NCBI GenBank assembly: GCA_032191485.1
Contig: JAVDOI010000008.1
Location: forward strand, 19,946,674-20,010,673
Direction of reading: 5' to 3'
Source of the DNA: Leptoclinus maculatus
Lineage: Eukaryota > Chordata > Actinopteri > Perciformes > Stichaeidae
Length of the DNA stretch: 64,000 bases
Each line of letters starts with the position of its first letter. The first letter of the stretch is position 1. Shown here piece by piece: positions 1-13,418 of the stretch. A model generated the notes under the pieces. That model was given only the letters and a program-made list of their open reading frames with translations, was not told where the DNA came from and did no database searches. Both the position numbers and the translations under genes were made by a program.

Positions 1-22
1 GTGTGTGTGTGTGTGTGTGTGT
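1..22. repeat. GT microsatellite, cut by the window edge
   Basis: Eleven GT units from base 1. Confidence 0.9.
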
Positions 23-59
23 AAATCTGTACTGTATGTGTGTGCGTGTCTCGCTGTAG

Positions 60-146
60 AGGTGACATGGGAGGACCAGCAGCGAGGGCTGAATGGCTCT
101 CTGTCTGACGGAGGGACACAGCCACACCCCTCCCTCACTGACGCAG
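60..146 (+). CDS. RIMS2: RIMS2 exon (87 bp), first one in the window
   Basis: An acceptor (ctcgctgtag) lies before 60 and a donor (cag/gttggt) after 146. The reading frame gives VTWEDQQRGLNGSLSDGGTQ and then PHPSLTDA. It starts with two bases of a split codon and ends with one base (G). The exon at 6791 begins with GT, so the join makes a Gly codon followed by MDMEERT. The phase match is the main evidence; the peptide lies in the poorly conserved, heavily alternatively spliced linker of RIM proteins. The upstream side is a GT microsatellite at the window edge. Confidence 0.7.
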
Positions 147-1831
147 GTTGGTTGGTCTGGGTGTGGATTTCTGACACTTTAAACTCCACGTTTCACTTTG
201 ATAGAATATTCAAATTTCAACCGTATGAGTCCATGAACAGTAAAACACTCACTGAATCAGTCCCAACAGCGCGGTCGCTGTAAACGCCAAAGGTAATGCT
301 GCCACCTGACGGTGCATTTTTGTGCATCGCGGCGATGAGGTGGAGTCATTACGGAATGAAAACACTTCTTTTAGAACGAGTCGGCCTTGTGCTAAATTTG
401 TGCCGTAACTGCGAGGACTCGATCAGCCAGCAACGTATCCATCATCTGACGTTTGGGCCTGAGCGAAGCACCAAATCTGCTTACTCGTGTAATTCTCTGT
501 CAGCTGAGCGTGTCACTTTAATAATAAGGAATAAGTGTAAGACCAGGGGTCGCATTAACAAACCATATAGACGTTTTAAACCAACCAAACTGTATTAAAT
601 CTAATTAAATCTTTTCAGTAGCTTCTAGCTTAAACAATCAAGAGTGAATGATCATAGGAGTTGAGAGTTTAAGTAGAATATTGGGGACGGCTTTTCTAAA
701 ATGTCCTCCAAGATAACTGCTATTGAGCTGCCTTAAAAGGAATTTTCACAGAGTGAAATTCTTCATGCGAACAATGTTTACCGCAGAGCAAGAAAGCATA
801 ATCAGCTGTGTGTTATTCATGGACTCATGTAAAGGTTTGCACCTTCGGAATCTGAGCAAAATTCTGCCAAAGTGATCTGTCACTGAAGACTTCCTCCACG
901 CTGTCCTTCACAGTTTGTGTGGATTCTTTATCAGCTGGAATACTCGCCTCGCCAAAGTCAGACCTGGACATTGTACAGTAGGAGCTGGATGAAAAAGAAA
1001 CACTAAATATATAATCCCTCTATTCATTTTGAATGGGCCAGCAGAAGGATTTAACGAGGTGATTAACCTGAGTTTACCCAGGTCAGCCTCTGGATGGCGT
1101 CCTTCCGTCTTCCTCTCTCTCCTCTCTTGGTGTGGTTTTGCTGTGCAGCATGGAGCTGATGTTTCTCTACACTCTCTTCGTCATCACTAAGCGCTCGAAA
1201 ACAGATTTAGGGTTGAATTGTAAAGCACAGCGCACGTCATTACCCTAAACATAAAAACGTCTTGGCCTAATGTCATGCTTCATTTAATGAAGTGAAGTTT
1301 GATGAGATGCTGTCATCCAGGGATGTATTGCAGGAGAACACGAGATGTGTTGCTGAGGTAATGACTCCTCCGGTGTCTTGAGGTGCTGTGTTTGCTTTAT
1401 TAGCTTAATGTGCTGCCATGGAAACACGTCTCCACCTCCCTCTGAATTCTAGCCTCCTGTATATATTTACCTGTTATGTCACTCGCGGACATGCAGCGCC
1501 CGCATGATCACGGCTTCAGATGTAACTGATGTTTAACGTTTAACAGAAACGTGTTATGTGTCTGCAACATCTGATTCTGTGAGCATTTCTCTATTGGTTT
1601 TGCTACAGTGTGACAAAGTGACATTACAAGCTTTGACTCTCTCCTGTACTACTCTGCGTAGTAAGTCGGTCTCTTCTATCTCAGACCTGTCTCTCTTTAA
1701 ACTCCCTGGTCCTCTGTTGCTCTCTGAGTCTTTGCCTCTGCATATTCTTCTCAACTTTTATGTATCCCGGAAAGGCTGACTGAGCACGATGCTCTATTCC
1801 AGCGCGACCACACTCACGTTACTTTATTAAC

Positions 1832-1870
<39 letters not shown>

Positions 1871-4800
1871 GTTAATCACATCCCTCACCCCCACCTATTG
1901 TTCACAAGTTTCCCATACCAGTCAGTTAATCTGCCTCTGGACCTGCAGCAGAACAAGATGCCTCGGACTGAATGATGAGCGAGGGAGGATGTGAGGTGGT
2001 GCAGTTTAATAGTGAAGAGAATCCGTATCAGCTGATAGTAAAGAACAGTGGGCTGGTGATGTCGGGACTTAAACATGTGTATGTGTTTACCACAGTCTGG
2101 AAGAAGAAACACATCTGTGCTGTATGTCTGATCTCAATGACATGGACCATGAGTTCCATTTTATCTTCTATTGTCCCATGGTACTTTGTTGCTATTCTCT
2201 GGACTACTTTATTTTAGCAATAAAGATAAAAACATTTTTAAACGCGCATGGTGCACTGAGACTGCTTTGACTGTTCCCATAGCAACATTTACGTTCGACA
2301 CTTAGCCTGGGAGAAAAGAGAACAACAGTGTGTCTTGTTTAATTTAGTGTCATGGCAGCTGAGCTCATTTTCAGCATTCGTGACCCAAAATGTCATTTAC
2401 TATTGTGTAACTGTAAGCACCTCCGTCGTGAAAACACCATACGTTTCATGTTACCTCTGTGAATAACCATTTGTAATTGTTTGCAACACGGATTACCTTG
2501 CTGCATGTCTGTAGCCGGGGTGGAATATGAGATGTTAATACAGTATAAACCCACAGACCACAGGAGACCTCCCGTGTCTGTCTTAACATATCACTCTCTT
2601 ATGCCGATGACCTACATGATGCAGCTGAAACAAGGAGAAAAAGAAAAGCACTTGCTCTCTCGGTTATCATTTGACTCTCTAATGAGACGATGTTAGCTGC
2701 CACAAAGAGATGAAAGCCGGTGAGGCAGATGTCTCACATTGTCTTTTTTTAATTCATGTGACACTTCATTATTCATCCTGATGGAGCACTAATTGAGCTA
2801 AATGCAAAAAAATTCTGTGTAAGGGGGTATGAAGATGAAGTCTGATCGCAGTGGGCTCCTTTTGCCCTCCCAGCTGTCACTGTCTGTTTTGTCAGGTTCA
2901 GACTCCTGGACGGAGATCAGACAGGAGCAGTATGAGTGGTGGCCAGAGGGGGCAGCCTGGCTCTGAGGGGGGGCTACAGGGTCACAGACTGACCCACGAT
3001 CTGAGGTCACGCGGGTCCACGGGTGGCTGCTTACACCACAAAGAGAACACGATAGAGAAAGAGAAGACGGATATATTCCAGGGTCTCAGCGGAAAAAAGG
3101 AATAATACGAAGAGGGGGAAAATATGTAATCCGAAGCAACAGAGACGCCTCAAAGCAAGCCGTCGATCTTGTTGTTACGTAACCTCTTTTTGAGACAGAT
3201 ACTGCCGCTGACGACTGTGTGTGTGTGTGAGTGTGTGTGTGTGAGTGCACTCTACTCAGGTTACGTAGAGTGCACAGGTTACGTCAATCTTCACGTTTTT
3301 TGCTGAACCCTCGCGAGGTAGTCGTCTCTCTCTTTTGTGCGCTCGCTGCTCTGTGCTTTCAGTTTGTGTTCTTTTCTTTTCTTCTTCTTTTCCTTCATGT
3401 TATTTTTCCAGGCTGTCTCCCCACAGTTGCCCCATGCAGACTCAAGTGACATCCACTTCTCCTTTTGCCCTCCTTTCCTCCCCCCCTCTCCCCGCCTCTC
3501 CCCAGAGGTTTGTAGTTTCTATCTGGTAGGGCGCATTAACATCTCTTTACTGTTTCAGCTCTTTTTCCTTTTAAAGCACAGAACCTCACCTTCCCAACCT
3601 CCCCCCCCCTGATCTCTAATAACCAAACTCTTAGCCTCTACCTCAGCCTCTCCTGTTTTGACTTCTCACTGTGCCCATGGTGGAGTTTGTGTGTTCTTGG
3701 TGTACTCTATGATTTTGTCTGTGTGTTCTGTTCTTGTGGTTTTTGTCGTTGTCGTGTCGTACTGTTGTTGTGTCGTGTCCCTCCTCTCCATCCTCACTCT
3801 GACCCCGCAAAACCGGGCATACTCTGCGATCACGGTGATCGGGTCGCCCTCCCTCCTTCTTCCCTCTTCTCCTCCGTCCCCCCCTCCCTTACCCCTCGTG
3901 CATCCTCTCACATCCATCTTCCTCTCTGTCTGTGTCTGTCCATTCTGTGATGTGATCCCAGAAGACACGGACTCACCAGGTTGGACGAACTCAGGTCTGT
4001 CCCTTCTTCTTCTTCTTCTTCTTCTTCTTCACCTTTCTTTTCTAACTCAGCCTCCTCCTCTTCTTCATCTTCTCCTACTTTTAATTCACTCTATACCTCT
4101 TCCTGGCTTGCCCTCCCCCACCCGCCTTCCCTCATCTCTCTTCCCGCTTTGCTCGCCTTCATTCTCTTGTGCCGTTTGTGCTCTTAATTGTTCTGCAGAC
4201 GATGCTTCTGGCTTCTTTGTCATCACTCGTGTTTATTTTGCCGTGGATAGGCTGTGTGGCGATCGTGGTCATGCCACTGTGGTTTCTTTGCTGCAGGTCT
4301 AGACATGAGACTCTGGCCAAATTCCAATTCCGGCCCCTCCACTCCTCCACTGGGTTTGTAGTCACACTCACAGCTGAATGAAGCACCTTCTTTAAGGTGT
4401 CGGGTACAAACACAGAGGCAAGATACTTCATTGATGCTCAGGGGGATTATGGGTAATGTTACAGTTGCTCCCATTCTTGGATAGAGATATATAACAAAGT
4501 GAAATTATAAGAAATAGGTATGTAAAATATGTGGATTATACGACAATACAATGACAATACACATGGAAGATTATAAATAAGAAAAATTGTAATTATGTAT
4601 ACTACAATATATAACAACGGGATCATTGATAAAGAGTAGAACAATTCAAGAATAGTATAAATGTATAAGAATATAAGTTTAAATGTACAGTATGCATATA
4701 TTTAGTGTTAATGCCAGAGTGTTGCACAGTTGAATTATTGCACTTAATTATTGTAATGCTGTGTATAAATATACACACATAACACAATCAAATTAATTGG

Positions 4801-7800
4801 TCAACAAAGGGTATATGCAGGGCCGTCCTTCAGTCAGAGGATCGGCGGTTCGATCCCCGGCTCTGGCTCCGCTAGTTGCATGTCGATGTGTCCTTGAGCG
4901 AGACACTTAACCCTAAAAATAAATGTGATAGAATCTGAATTGTAAGTGGCTAAATGACTGTAATGTAATGTGCTTGAGCTACAATGTACCCTTTAAGTTG
5001 TTGATGTCTGTATGATAATATTAAACTTACTTTGAGCAGTTAACGAGTAAATGTTGGTGCCGGTAGTCGTACGGAACGAGCCGTTTGTTCAGTGTGCGTT
5101 CCAACACAAAACACTGTGTTGCACGTGGTCAGTTAGGGTATCTGGTTGTGTCAGCATTAATGTAGACACACTCTTGGAGGCTTTTATAACCCACTTCCAC
5201 TCCCCGCTAATTGGTTTGAGATAGAACTTAATATGGCGGACCCCCCCCACACAAGTGTGCTAATGGAGGGAACGTGGGTACGGAGAGGGTGTAGGGACCG
5301 GGTTGGAATTGGACCACTGATTGATTTTCTACTAGCTGTCGACGTATGGCAGAAGAATTCTCCTTATTTGGATTACTCTCTCTCTGAGGAAACACATTTT
5401 CAACATTCCCCTAAATTGATTTTGTAGCCCGTTTAATTTTAATTCAGTAGACCAAAAACAGTTCGAAAGGAATTGATGCAGGGATATGTTTTTAATTGTC
5501 TGGCTTTATTTCAGCACATTTGCTTTGAAATGAAACGATGACTGACTTTTGACAGAACCAGGCCAGCTGTTTCTTTAGTTTTGTGCTCGGCTCAGCTCAC
5601 CGGCTGCTTAAAGAGCAGCAGAACTGCAATAGCAAGTTTTTAAATTTGCAGATGTTGCAAAACAATCGCTCAAATTGTGTGACATAACGAGCAGTTCTAT
5701 GAATGTCCTTTAGATGAAATGACCCGTCTCTTGTCATTTAGAGAACACTAAAGACATGGAGGTGTGTAGGCCGTGAGATGTTACAGAAGCAGTTTATTGA
5801 CGTTAATCGATTAGCGAGAGAGAGACCGAGGATGAACTCCATTCTAATGAGAAAGATTCACTTCACTCATTTGTATGGCTTTCCTTTTGTCCGCGTGCGT
5901 GTATGTACGTGATGCTGTATGTGCGCATGGCACTTGTACATTCATCTTCACTTCATCATTGCCATCATATGACGCAAAAGTAGAGGCAGAGAGCAAGTGG
6001 AGAGAACGGAGATGCAGGCACAGCAGGAAAGTGGCCGTTTCAGCAGAAAGTATCTGTTGTGAGCTTTTCATTTCGGGGGTTTTATTGTCTTTTCAGTTAC
6101 ATGAAATGGGCACAGTTCTTATGCATTATTACCTCCTGCAGAACAAGGTTAAGCTTCTGTATTGATTATGGCTTGATGTCTGTTCGATGCAAATTGCGCT
6201 TTGCAGCAACACGAAACAAAGCGCAGTGCTAAAATTGAATTTAGGAGGAGATGAGATGGGCAAACATGATAATGTGATGATTTTACAAAAGCACCGAAAT
6301 GAGAAGAAAAAAAAAGATTTTGCAAGCCTTTCAGTTTGTGCTGAGAGGGATGTGTTGGCATCTCATGTAAAGTGTGTCCCAACATGGGCATTGTCGGAAG
6401 TCGAACATTTGATCTACTGCGGTATTAGTGTCCAAAGCTTCTATACTATGAAGCAGGAATCAATAAATTGTGCTATTTGATTATTATTCAGTCAATTATA
6501 AAGAACATGTTAGTCGATGATCAGCCTGGAATTGTGACAATTGGTTACAAATGCAGCTGTTGGAAACGTTCTGCAGCTTACGTTTACAAGTCAGTATTTT
6601 CTGTTTGTGTTTGTGTTCAAACAGCCGACCATTCCGCTTTATCCCATTAGATCTGTCCTCGTCATAGCTCATGGCTCATAGCTCGGCAGAAGCTCGTCTC
6701 TCACCATAAACAGTATGTCCCTCCATCAGGCCTCCCTCACGGCGTCGCCCCCCATCTGACCGCCCCCCCCCCTGTCTCTGTGCTGCTTAGGTATGGACAT
6801 GGAGGAGAGGACCAGGCAGATGAAGCTGAAGATGAACAAGTACAAGCAGGGAGCGGGCTCCGACCCCAGACTGGAGCAGGACTACCACAAGGTAAGAGCG
6901 CGGTCTAGATGGGCCGGATGCGTGCTTCAGTCAGGAAGCATTGGCCATATGGCGCACTTTGCAAGCGGTCGAGCATGTACACATGCACATATCAACCTCG
7001 TGCTGCGCGCGTGCAGTGATGTTTGCATAGTGTACGTGCACACACAGACCAAGTCACACCAACATACCGAAACAGGTAAACACTCGGTTCAGAGGTTGGA
7101 GAGCACTGAGTTAGTTTCAACTGCTTTTTTAAAGGGTCAGTTCACCCACATCACAACAAATCTAAATATATATGCATCTCCGATTTAGGAATACACCACC
7201 TTTTCAATTACTCACCACTTGTTACCTTGACTCCTTGAAGAGGGTTGTTGTTCTCGCATGCCTCCACGGTGAGGGGAGAATCTGAAGACGGACGACAGCG
7301 TAGTAAATCCTTGATGAATTGAAGTAAATGGAGGCTGCGTTTAACAACAGCAAAACATCTGTGTGCAAACTCTCAACGCAACTCATGCAGTAAAATCCCA
7401 GTCTCATGTATCCAGTGGTATGCTCAGTAGGCCTACACGTGCGTTTTTTGCCAAAATCAAAGATGAACTCCTTTTTTGGCCGTTTCTCGATTCTTCGTCC
7501 ACTGCGGAGGGGTGCGAGGAAAACGGTTTCTTCTCAAATTCAAGGTAACACGCGGTGAGTAATTGATATAAAAGTGGTCATTCTGAGGGTGAAGTATTCC
7601 TCTGATGAAAACAACTCAGCAACATACCTTCCCAGAAACAATGACTTAGTAACGCAGCACAATTCCCAGACTTTCATCAGTTTCTGTCGGGAAATGTTTT
7701 TAAGTGAAGGAAATCTAATAAATCATGTTCACAGAAAGGTCTGTGGATATTTACGAGTAACTGGTACAACGTTTCTGGGAAGACACTGCTGTTATACATG

Positions 7801-10800
7801 AAATATCATTCACCAGTGCTCTGAGTCAGACAAACAGAAGTGGATACCTCTCGAGCTGAGCACATGAAACCCAAACTGTCTGTAGGACTAGATACAACCA
7901 GACGTCTGTGAGGAAACGTGTCTTCTCCTCGTCATTTGGGTGAACTGAGCCTTTGAGGCTTTTGTTGTAAATTTGAGGAATGTGACAGTGAGTGTGTGCA
8001 GAGTCAAGTGTTTACCGCTCTGTTCTGGAAGAGGTCCTGAACATCTGAACATGTTTAGAGAGCTCGGGCCCGGGCCTGGTGTCCTCGCTGTGGTCCGGGC
8101 CGAAGCCGTACAAGACCGAGGCTTCTCTGTCCGGCTCTCCTTTTAAGTCTTTGGAATGAAAACGGCAGCATTTGGAGCAGCCGGTGTGTTTGTTAGGAGT
8201 CTATAAAAAGCAGATGAAATTACGAGGTGCGTGCTTTCCTGCTGAACGTTATCCTCAGAAGCGCCACTGACAAAACAAAGCTCTGGCTGTTATTAAACAA
8301 GACTTGAGCGCTCGCTCTTAAAATACAATACGGAACACTTACTGTGACACTCAGCTCAGGTTCCCTCACAGTAAACAATCCACAGAAAATACACAAAGGA
8401 TTATTATGTACACATCCAGTTCTGCACTATTACTTGAACCAGGGTGATGCCAAAATCGTCATTCCCAGTTTAGCTTCCAAGGAAGCCTCATAGTAAAGCT
8501 GGTTTAGTCCAAATCTGTCTCTGGTTTCCCCGTTATATAAACGGCACCGTCTGCCTGTTTGCATGTAAATGATGAATTGCAAATTCAAGGGGGCGTCCTG
8601 CATTATGACTTAATCTGCAGTTTTGAGACTTAATTTGAGTTTGTACGATACTCGCATGGTTTATATTCATAAATAAAGTACTTCTGAATAAATTACCCAG
8701 AACACCCTTGTCCTCTGGACGTTGGGCAAATAATGACGGAGGAGCCGTTTGGTATTCAACCTATAAAGATGAATGATATTTTATTGAGATAATCATATGC
8801 TTTGATAGTAATAATAATCTTTATCTGCAAGGTAAGAAAAATTCAATATTGCCCTCTGAAAAGTAGAGCAGTAGAAGTATAAAGTATCAAATGGAAATAC
8901 TCTTAAAAGTACAAGCATCTCACGCATCTCACGTGTCAAATTTAGAACATGAAATAATTCAACTACTCACTGCTGGTGAGAAGTTCAGGACGTACTTCTG
9001 TCTTCTCTCAATGAGGAAACCAGATTCAACACTCATTTTACTGAAACCTAGTACGCCTTATATGACATCATCATCCCTACTCTCCCTCTCTGCACTCCTC
9101 TGAGAGCTAATCTAATAAGTCTGCATTATTCACACTCATCAACTGAACTTATCTTGATCAAGACCGCTTGTCCTTTAAAAAGCTAAAAGTTTGCGCTTAA
9201 AGATGTTGTTGTGTTATAAGACATCACCGTAACGTTGTATTGTTGTTGTCCTCTCTGCAGCGTTCGGGAAGAGATCCACGGGGCTCAGATAACCTGTCGG
9301 CCAAGTCGTCGGACAGCGATGTAAGCGACGTGTCCGCTGTGTCGAGAACCAGTAGTGCCTCTCGGTTCAGCAGCACGAGCTACATGTCTGTCCAATCAGA
9401 AAGGCCGCAAGGAAACCGCAAAATCCGGTAGGACAGTGAACTCGTCTCTCTCTCCTCACACTCATCATGCTGTTATCAGGAATGGACCGATCCCCCTCAG
9501 CTGTGAACATGTCTTCCCACATATGTTGCCAAGTCCAGACGTTTTCAGCTCTGAAATAGTTTGCACACGCGGTTAAAACGTGAAGAGGAAAACGCATGTC
9601 GTTTTCTCTCTGTGGTGAGTTCAGGTTTGGCTCCGTTTGAGAGAACATCTGGAACCAAATGGTTGAACTCTGCTCATTCAGGCTGTGGGGGGGGACGTTT
9701 GTCCATATCTGGCAACACACACTGAAACATAAAAACACATTGCATCTCTTCGGGTGTTGTCTCATATCAAAGCAAAACAACAAATTCATTTGCATGGTGC
9801 TTTGCTGTAAGTCCACATTTCTGTTTTCTGTTATTTTGAATCAGTCTGCTTTTGATCTGGGCTGCGCTGTCTTCTCTGCGTTTGTCTTTCTTTCTCTTGT
9901 TGTTGACAATATTCATGCTTTGTGTGGTTTTTCTTTCTGCTCTGCATGTGCCGCTTCTCTCTTGCTTCCGTCTCCGTCTTCAGCCAGTTGCGATCAAGGA
10001 GCCAGTCTCGGGAGGGGGACGAGCAGTTAGGGGAAGTGCTAAAGGAGGAGGAGGTGGCGGGTGTGGGAGGAGGGGGGGAGGGGAGGAGGTCGAGTAAAGA
10101 GGGGAGAGCGCAGGGAGGGGGGGAGGTAGACACAGACAAGGAGCATCAGGAGGATTTGGTGGAGAAGGAAGAGGACTCGCACCAGAGGAGTATCTCAGAG
10201 ACTGACCTCAGGTAACGCGTGTGTGGCAGCCTCTAACCGTAGACTCCTACTAACAAGAACCTGGACCCCGTAGTGCCCCGCTGACCTTTGCACCTTTATA
10301 TGACGATGTGCAAAGCAGAGTGTGGTGACTGTCCTCCACCCTTTAATCCTGATAACGGTGGCCCTATTAACCCGTACCAATACTAAAGTAGAGTAGCATT
10401 CCTACTAACCCGTGCAGCCTGTTCACACTGCAGCAGCAGATCAGATGGACACGGAAACTGTGCAGCGCGCATTCAACATGAGAGTCAAGTAACAGTTCAC
10501 TGAAATCACAAAGTTAAAGAAAACATATTTTCATGGAGCCATGCAGACAGGTTCAGATTCATTTGCAGAGATTTTAAGATATCAGCTGCAGGAATACAGT
10601 ACACGTGTACAGTATATACGTTATGTTGGGAGTTGTGGTTAGGAGGGAAAAGCATAAGTGATGATAAGTTTAAGAGAGATGATATTACTTGTAAGAGTGA
10701 GTGTTAGCGTGAGATCAACCTATTTATTATAGCACGGAATATGGAATTGATTCCTTTGTTCTCCCCATGATGGAAGACATGACATTGTATCATAATTATG

Positions 10801-13377
10801 ATACATTAATAGGATCTTTGTCCAAATGAACGTCTCCAATGTCTCTTTATACAAACAATGTCCTGTTACTCAGACTAATCCACAGTGTTCACTGACAAAA
10901 GATTTCATCGGAGAATATTTTCCAACTTTGGTCAAAAAAATCATTATTTTAGAAAATGTAAATGAAATAAAAAATACAATACAGTACAATCTAAATACGA
11001 TTCACTTCCATTGGCTTTGGGTGAAGGCAGAAACCTCTGCAAATAAACCTGCACGTCTGCATGGCGAGATACCACTCGGTGTAATTAGGAGAAAATTAAA
11101 GATTCTTTCAAATATACCTACAGCAGAGCGGTGAGACACTTTAACAAACTCCACTCGCACAGAGAATACTTAGCTAAATTAAATCGTTAAAACACATTGT
11201 GCTAATGGATTGCAGTTAGTTGATACATCTCCCTTTCACAGTAGCAATGCTGAGGTTCTCCAATCATCCTCTTGTTGCCAAGCGTCTGTCTAATTTCTCT
11301 ATGGATAGCTTTGCCTTGTGGGTAGAATTTAATTAAGTATTTATATCTCACCGTGTAGCATGAAACAATATGGTCGTATTTCATTGTAATCAATCCCACA
11401 TACATGACTAAATGTATGGAAAATCTTCACTTTTTAAGTTCATGCATGCATCAACATGTTAGTTTTAACATGTTAGGACTATATTTAACATGTTAGGACT
11501 ATATTTAACATGACACTATTTAAGTTTCATTTCTGAAGAGTGCTCCACTAGCAGCTGTAACAAGTATGTCGAGAGCAAATTCAAGAACAAACTGATTTGG
11601 AATCCCACAGCAGGATAGAAGCTTCGCTTACACTGCTCATAAGATGTCTTCACTTTCAAATCCCACACACAGCAGGATCCACGTCAGTGCTTCTTACCCA
11701 TATTAGTGCTGCACAGTGTGTGCTTGGACTTGAGAGAAAACAAATTAAGATAAAAGCCATACCCTCGTATGCGCAATTAACGCTGCACCAGTGTGTACGG
11801 TGTGATAAAGTAAATGCATTCGTTTGGATGCCAGATGCCCATAGCAGAAATGTGAGCGGATAGGCTGGAAGCTATACAGGTACACCACCTACAGACAGAT
11901 TAATGCTGAAAGAAGATGTTTAAACCCTGAGTAGCTGCAGTTTTAGTCTATTGCGGCTGCAGTCTGGAGGTGCTTTACTGTTTTGTCTGTGCTGCTCAGT
12001 GCTTGGATGTTGTGTCAGTATTTCTGTCTGTCTGTGTTTTCCACATGCTGTCTGAGTGCTACAGCTCTGCACCTGCAACTTGTCAACCGAAACCTCCCAC
12101 ATTCCTCCAGCTTCTCCTCGACACGCCAAGAACATTTCTCTCTCTGTCTGTGTGTCACACCACAACCCTCATACCTAGACCGTCCACCAGCGATCAATTC
12201 ACTTTCAGTTAAGGGCTGCTGGAACCTATAATTAGTGTGATAAAAAATCCTGCCTCAGCAAATACGTGCTGAAGATACTTTCTGATTCATTTACAATATT
12301 CTAAATTCAAACATTGTCTTCCTCCTTGACTGAAAGTGAGCTGGATCGGTCCTGCTTTCAACATGCTGACGACTCTTATCTGTGTGATCAACCCCGAGTC
12401 CTTCATGACAGCTACAGTATAAATCTATGACATACTGACTTTTTAACATTGCACGGCCTTCTGGGACAACAACACGTGAGACGAGATGTACGAGGATAAC
12501 AGAAAAGAGTTCTGTTCTATCGCTCATTCAGGTTTAGTGAAGACGTCCGTGTTGCACTCAGCTTGTAGCTTTTATAAAGTGACGTTAAAGGTTGTGACGT
12601 TTGGATCTTTTAAAGTGCGGTTGTATGAGGTACTTATCCATAGTCGGTGTGTCACCGACAGTAGATGGCAGGCTGCACATCCCCAGTATGGAGAAACATA
12701 CCAGAGTACCAGCACGGGAGCAAAGCAATGTACTGCTGTGGCCAGAAAGGTTCACCTAAAGAATCTCTATATCAGCTCACGTGGACGCTATATGTACAAT
12801 ATTTGACACAATATTTATAATATTTTGTAATTTTAAACTGATTTTTTTAGGTGGGTCTTTCTTTTAGGTGTATATCATTAAATTCTGCTTTTTAACCTGC
12901 AAAGTTAGTGATGTATGATTCTGTGCTGTTCCTTAACTGTTATGTCATCTATTTAGTCTGTACTGTAATTGCTTTCATTGTTGCATGTAAAGTGTCTTTG
13001 AGTACCTTTTAAAGCGCTATACAAATAAAATGTATTATTATTATTATGATAAAATACTTTGTTTACAGCGGTACATTGCTTTGCACCAATGCTGGTACTC
13101 CTGTCACCTACTGTAGGAGCTACACTGACTATGGATGTGTACCTCACACAACCACTTCAATCAATCCAAACAGTAAATGATGCTCCAAATAAATCAAACA
13201 ATAATCCTATTTTTGAAAAACAAAAAGGTATTTAAACAGTAATACTCAGCTGATTCTGGGTGCTCTGCTTTTTGATTTGTTTGTGTGCAATATCACATTG
13301 TGTCAGGAAATGATAGTAGCACTGTTTACACTGTTCAGGTGACACACAGGACCGGGATGTCTGCACAAGATAGAATA

Positions 13378-13418
<41 letters not shown>

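Larger units (their letters stand above)
147..6790 (+). other. RIMS2: RIMS2 intron(s)
   Basis: Non-coding apart from the candidate cassette exon at 3962-3994. It holds a GT microsatellite (1836-1868) beside a 13-bp hairpin (1809-1840), a short inverted repeat (3245-3275), a long pyrimidine-rich tract (about 3320-4170) with a TTC run (4004-4030), and a SINE fragment (4812-4970). Long frames in the pyrimidine tract are Leu/Ser-rich compositional artefacts. I see nothing else to annotate. Confidence 0.6.
6892..9260 (+). other. RIMS2: RIMS2 intron
   Basis: No exon was recognised. It contains a teleost-type MITE (7131-7603) and part of a second dispersed repeat (8840-8960). The remainder is unremarkable intronic sequence. 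Confidence 0.6.

Noticed and set aside
3658..4302. 214-codon Leu/Ser/Phe-rich frame
   Set aside because: It arises from a long pyrimidine-rich intronic tract. Only the 33-bp segment with splice sites inside it is kept as a candidate.
9367..9816. 149-codon minus-strand frame over a RIMS2 exon
   Set aside because: It is antisense to a recognised exon, with no splice context and no similarity.
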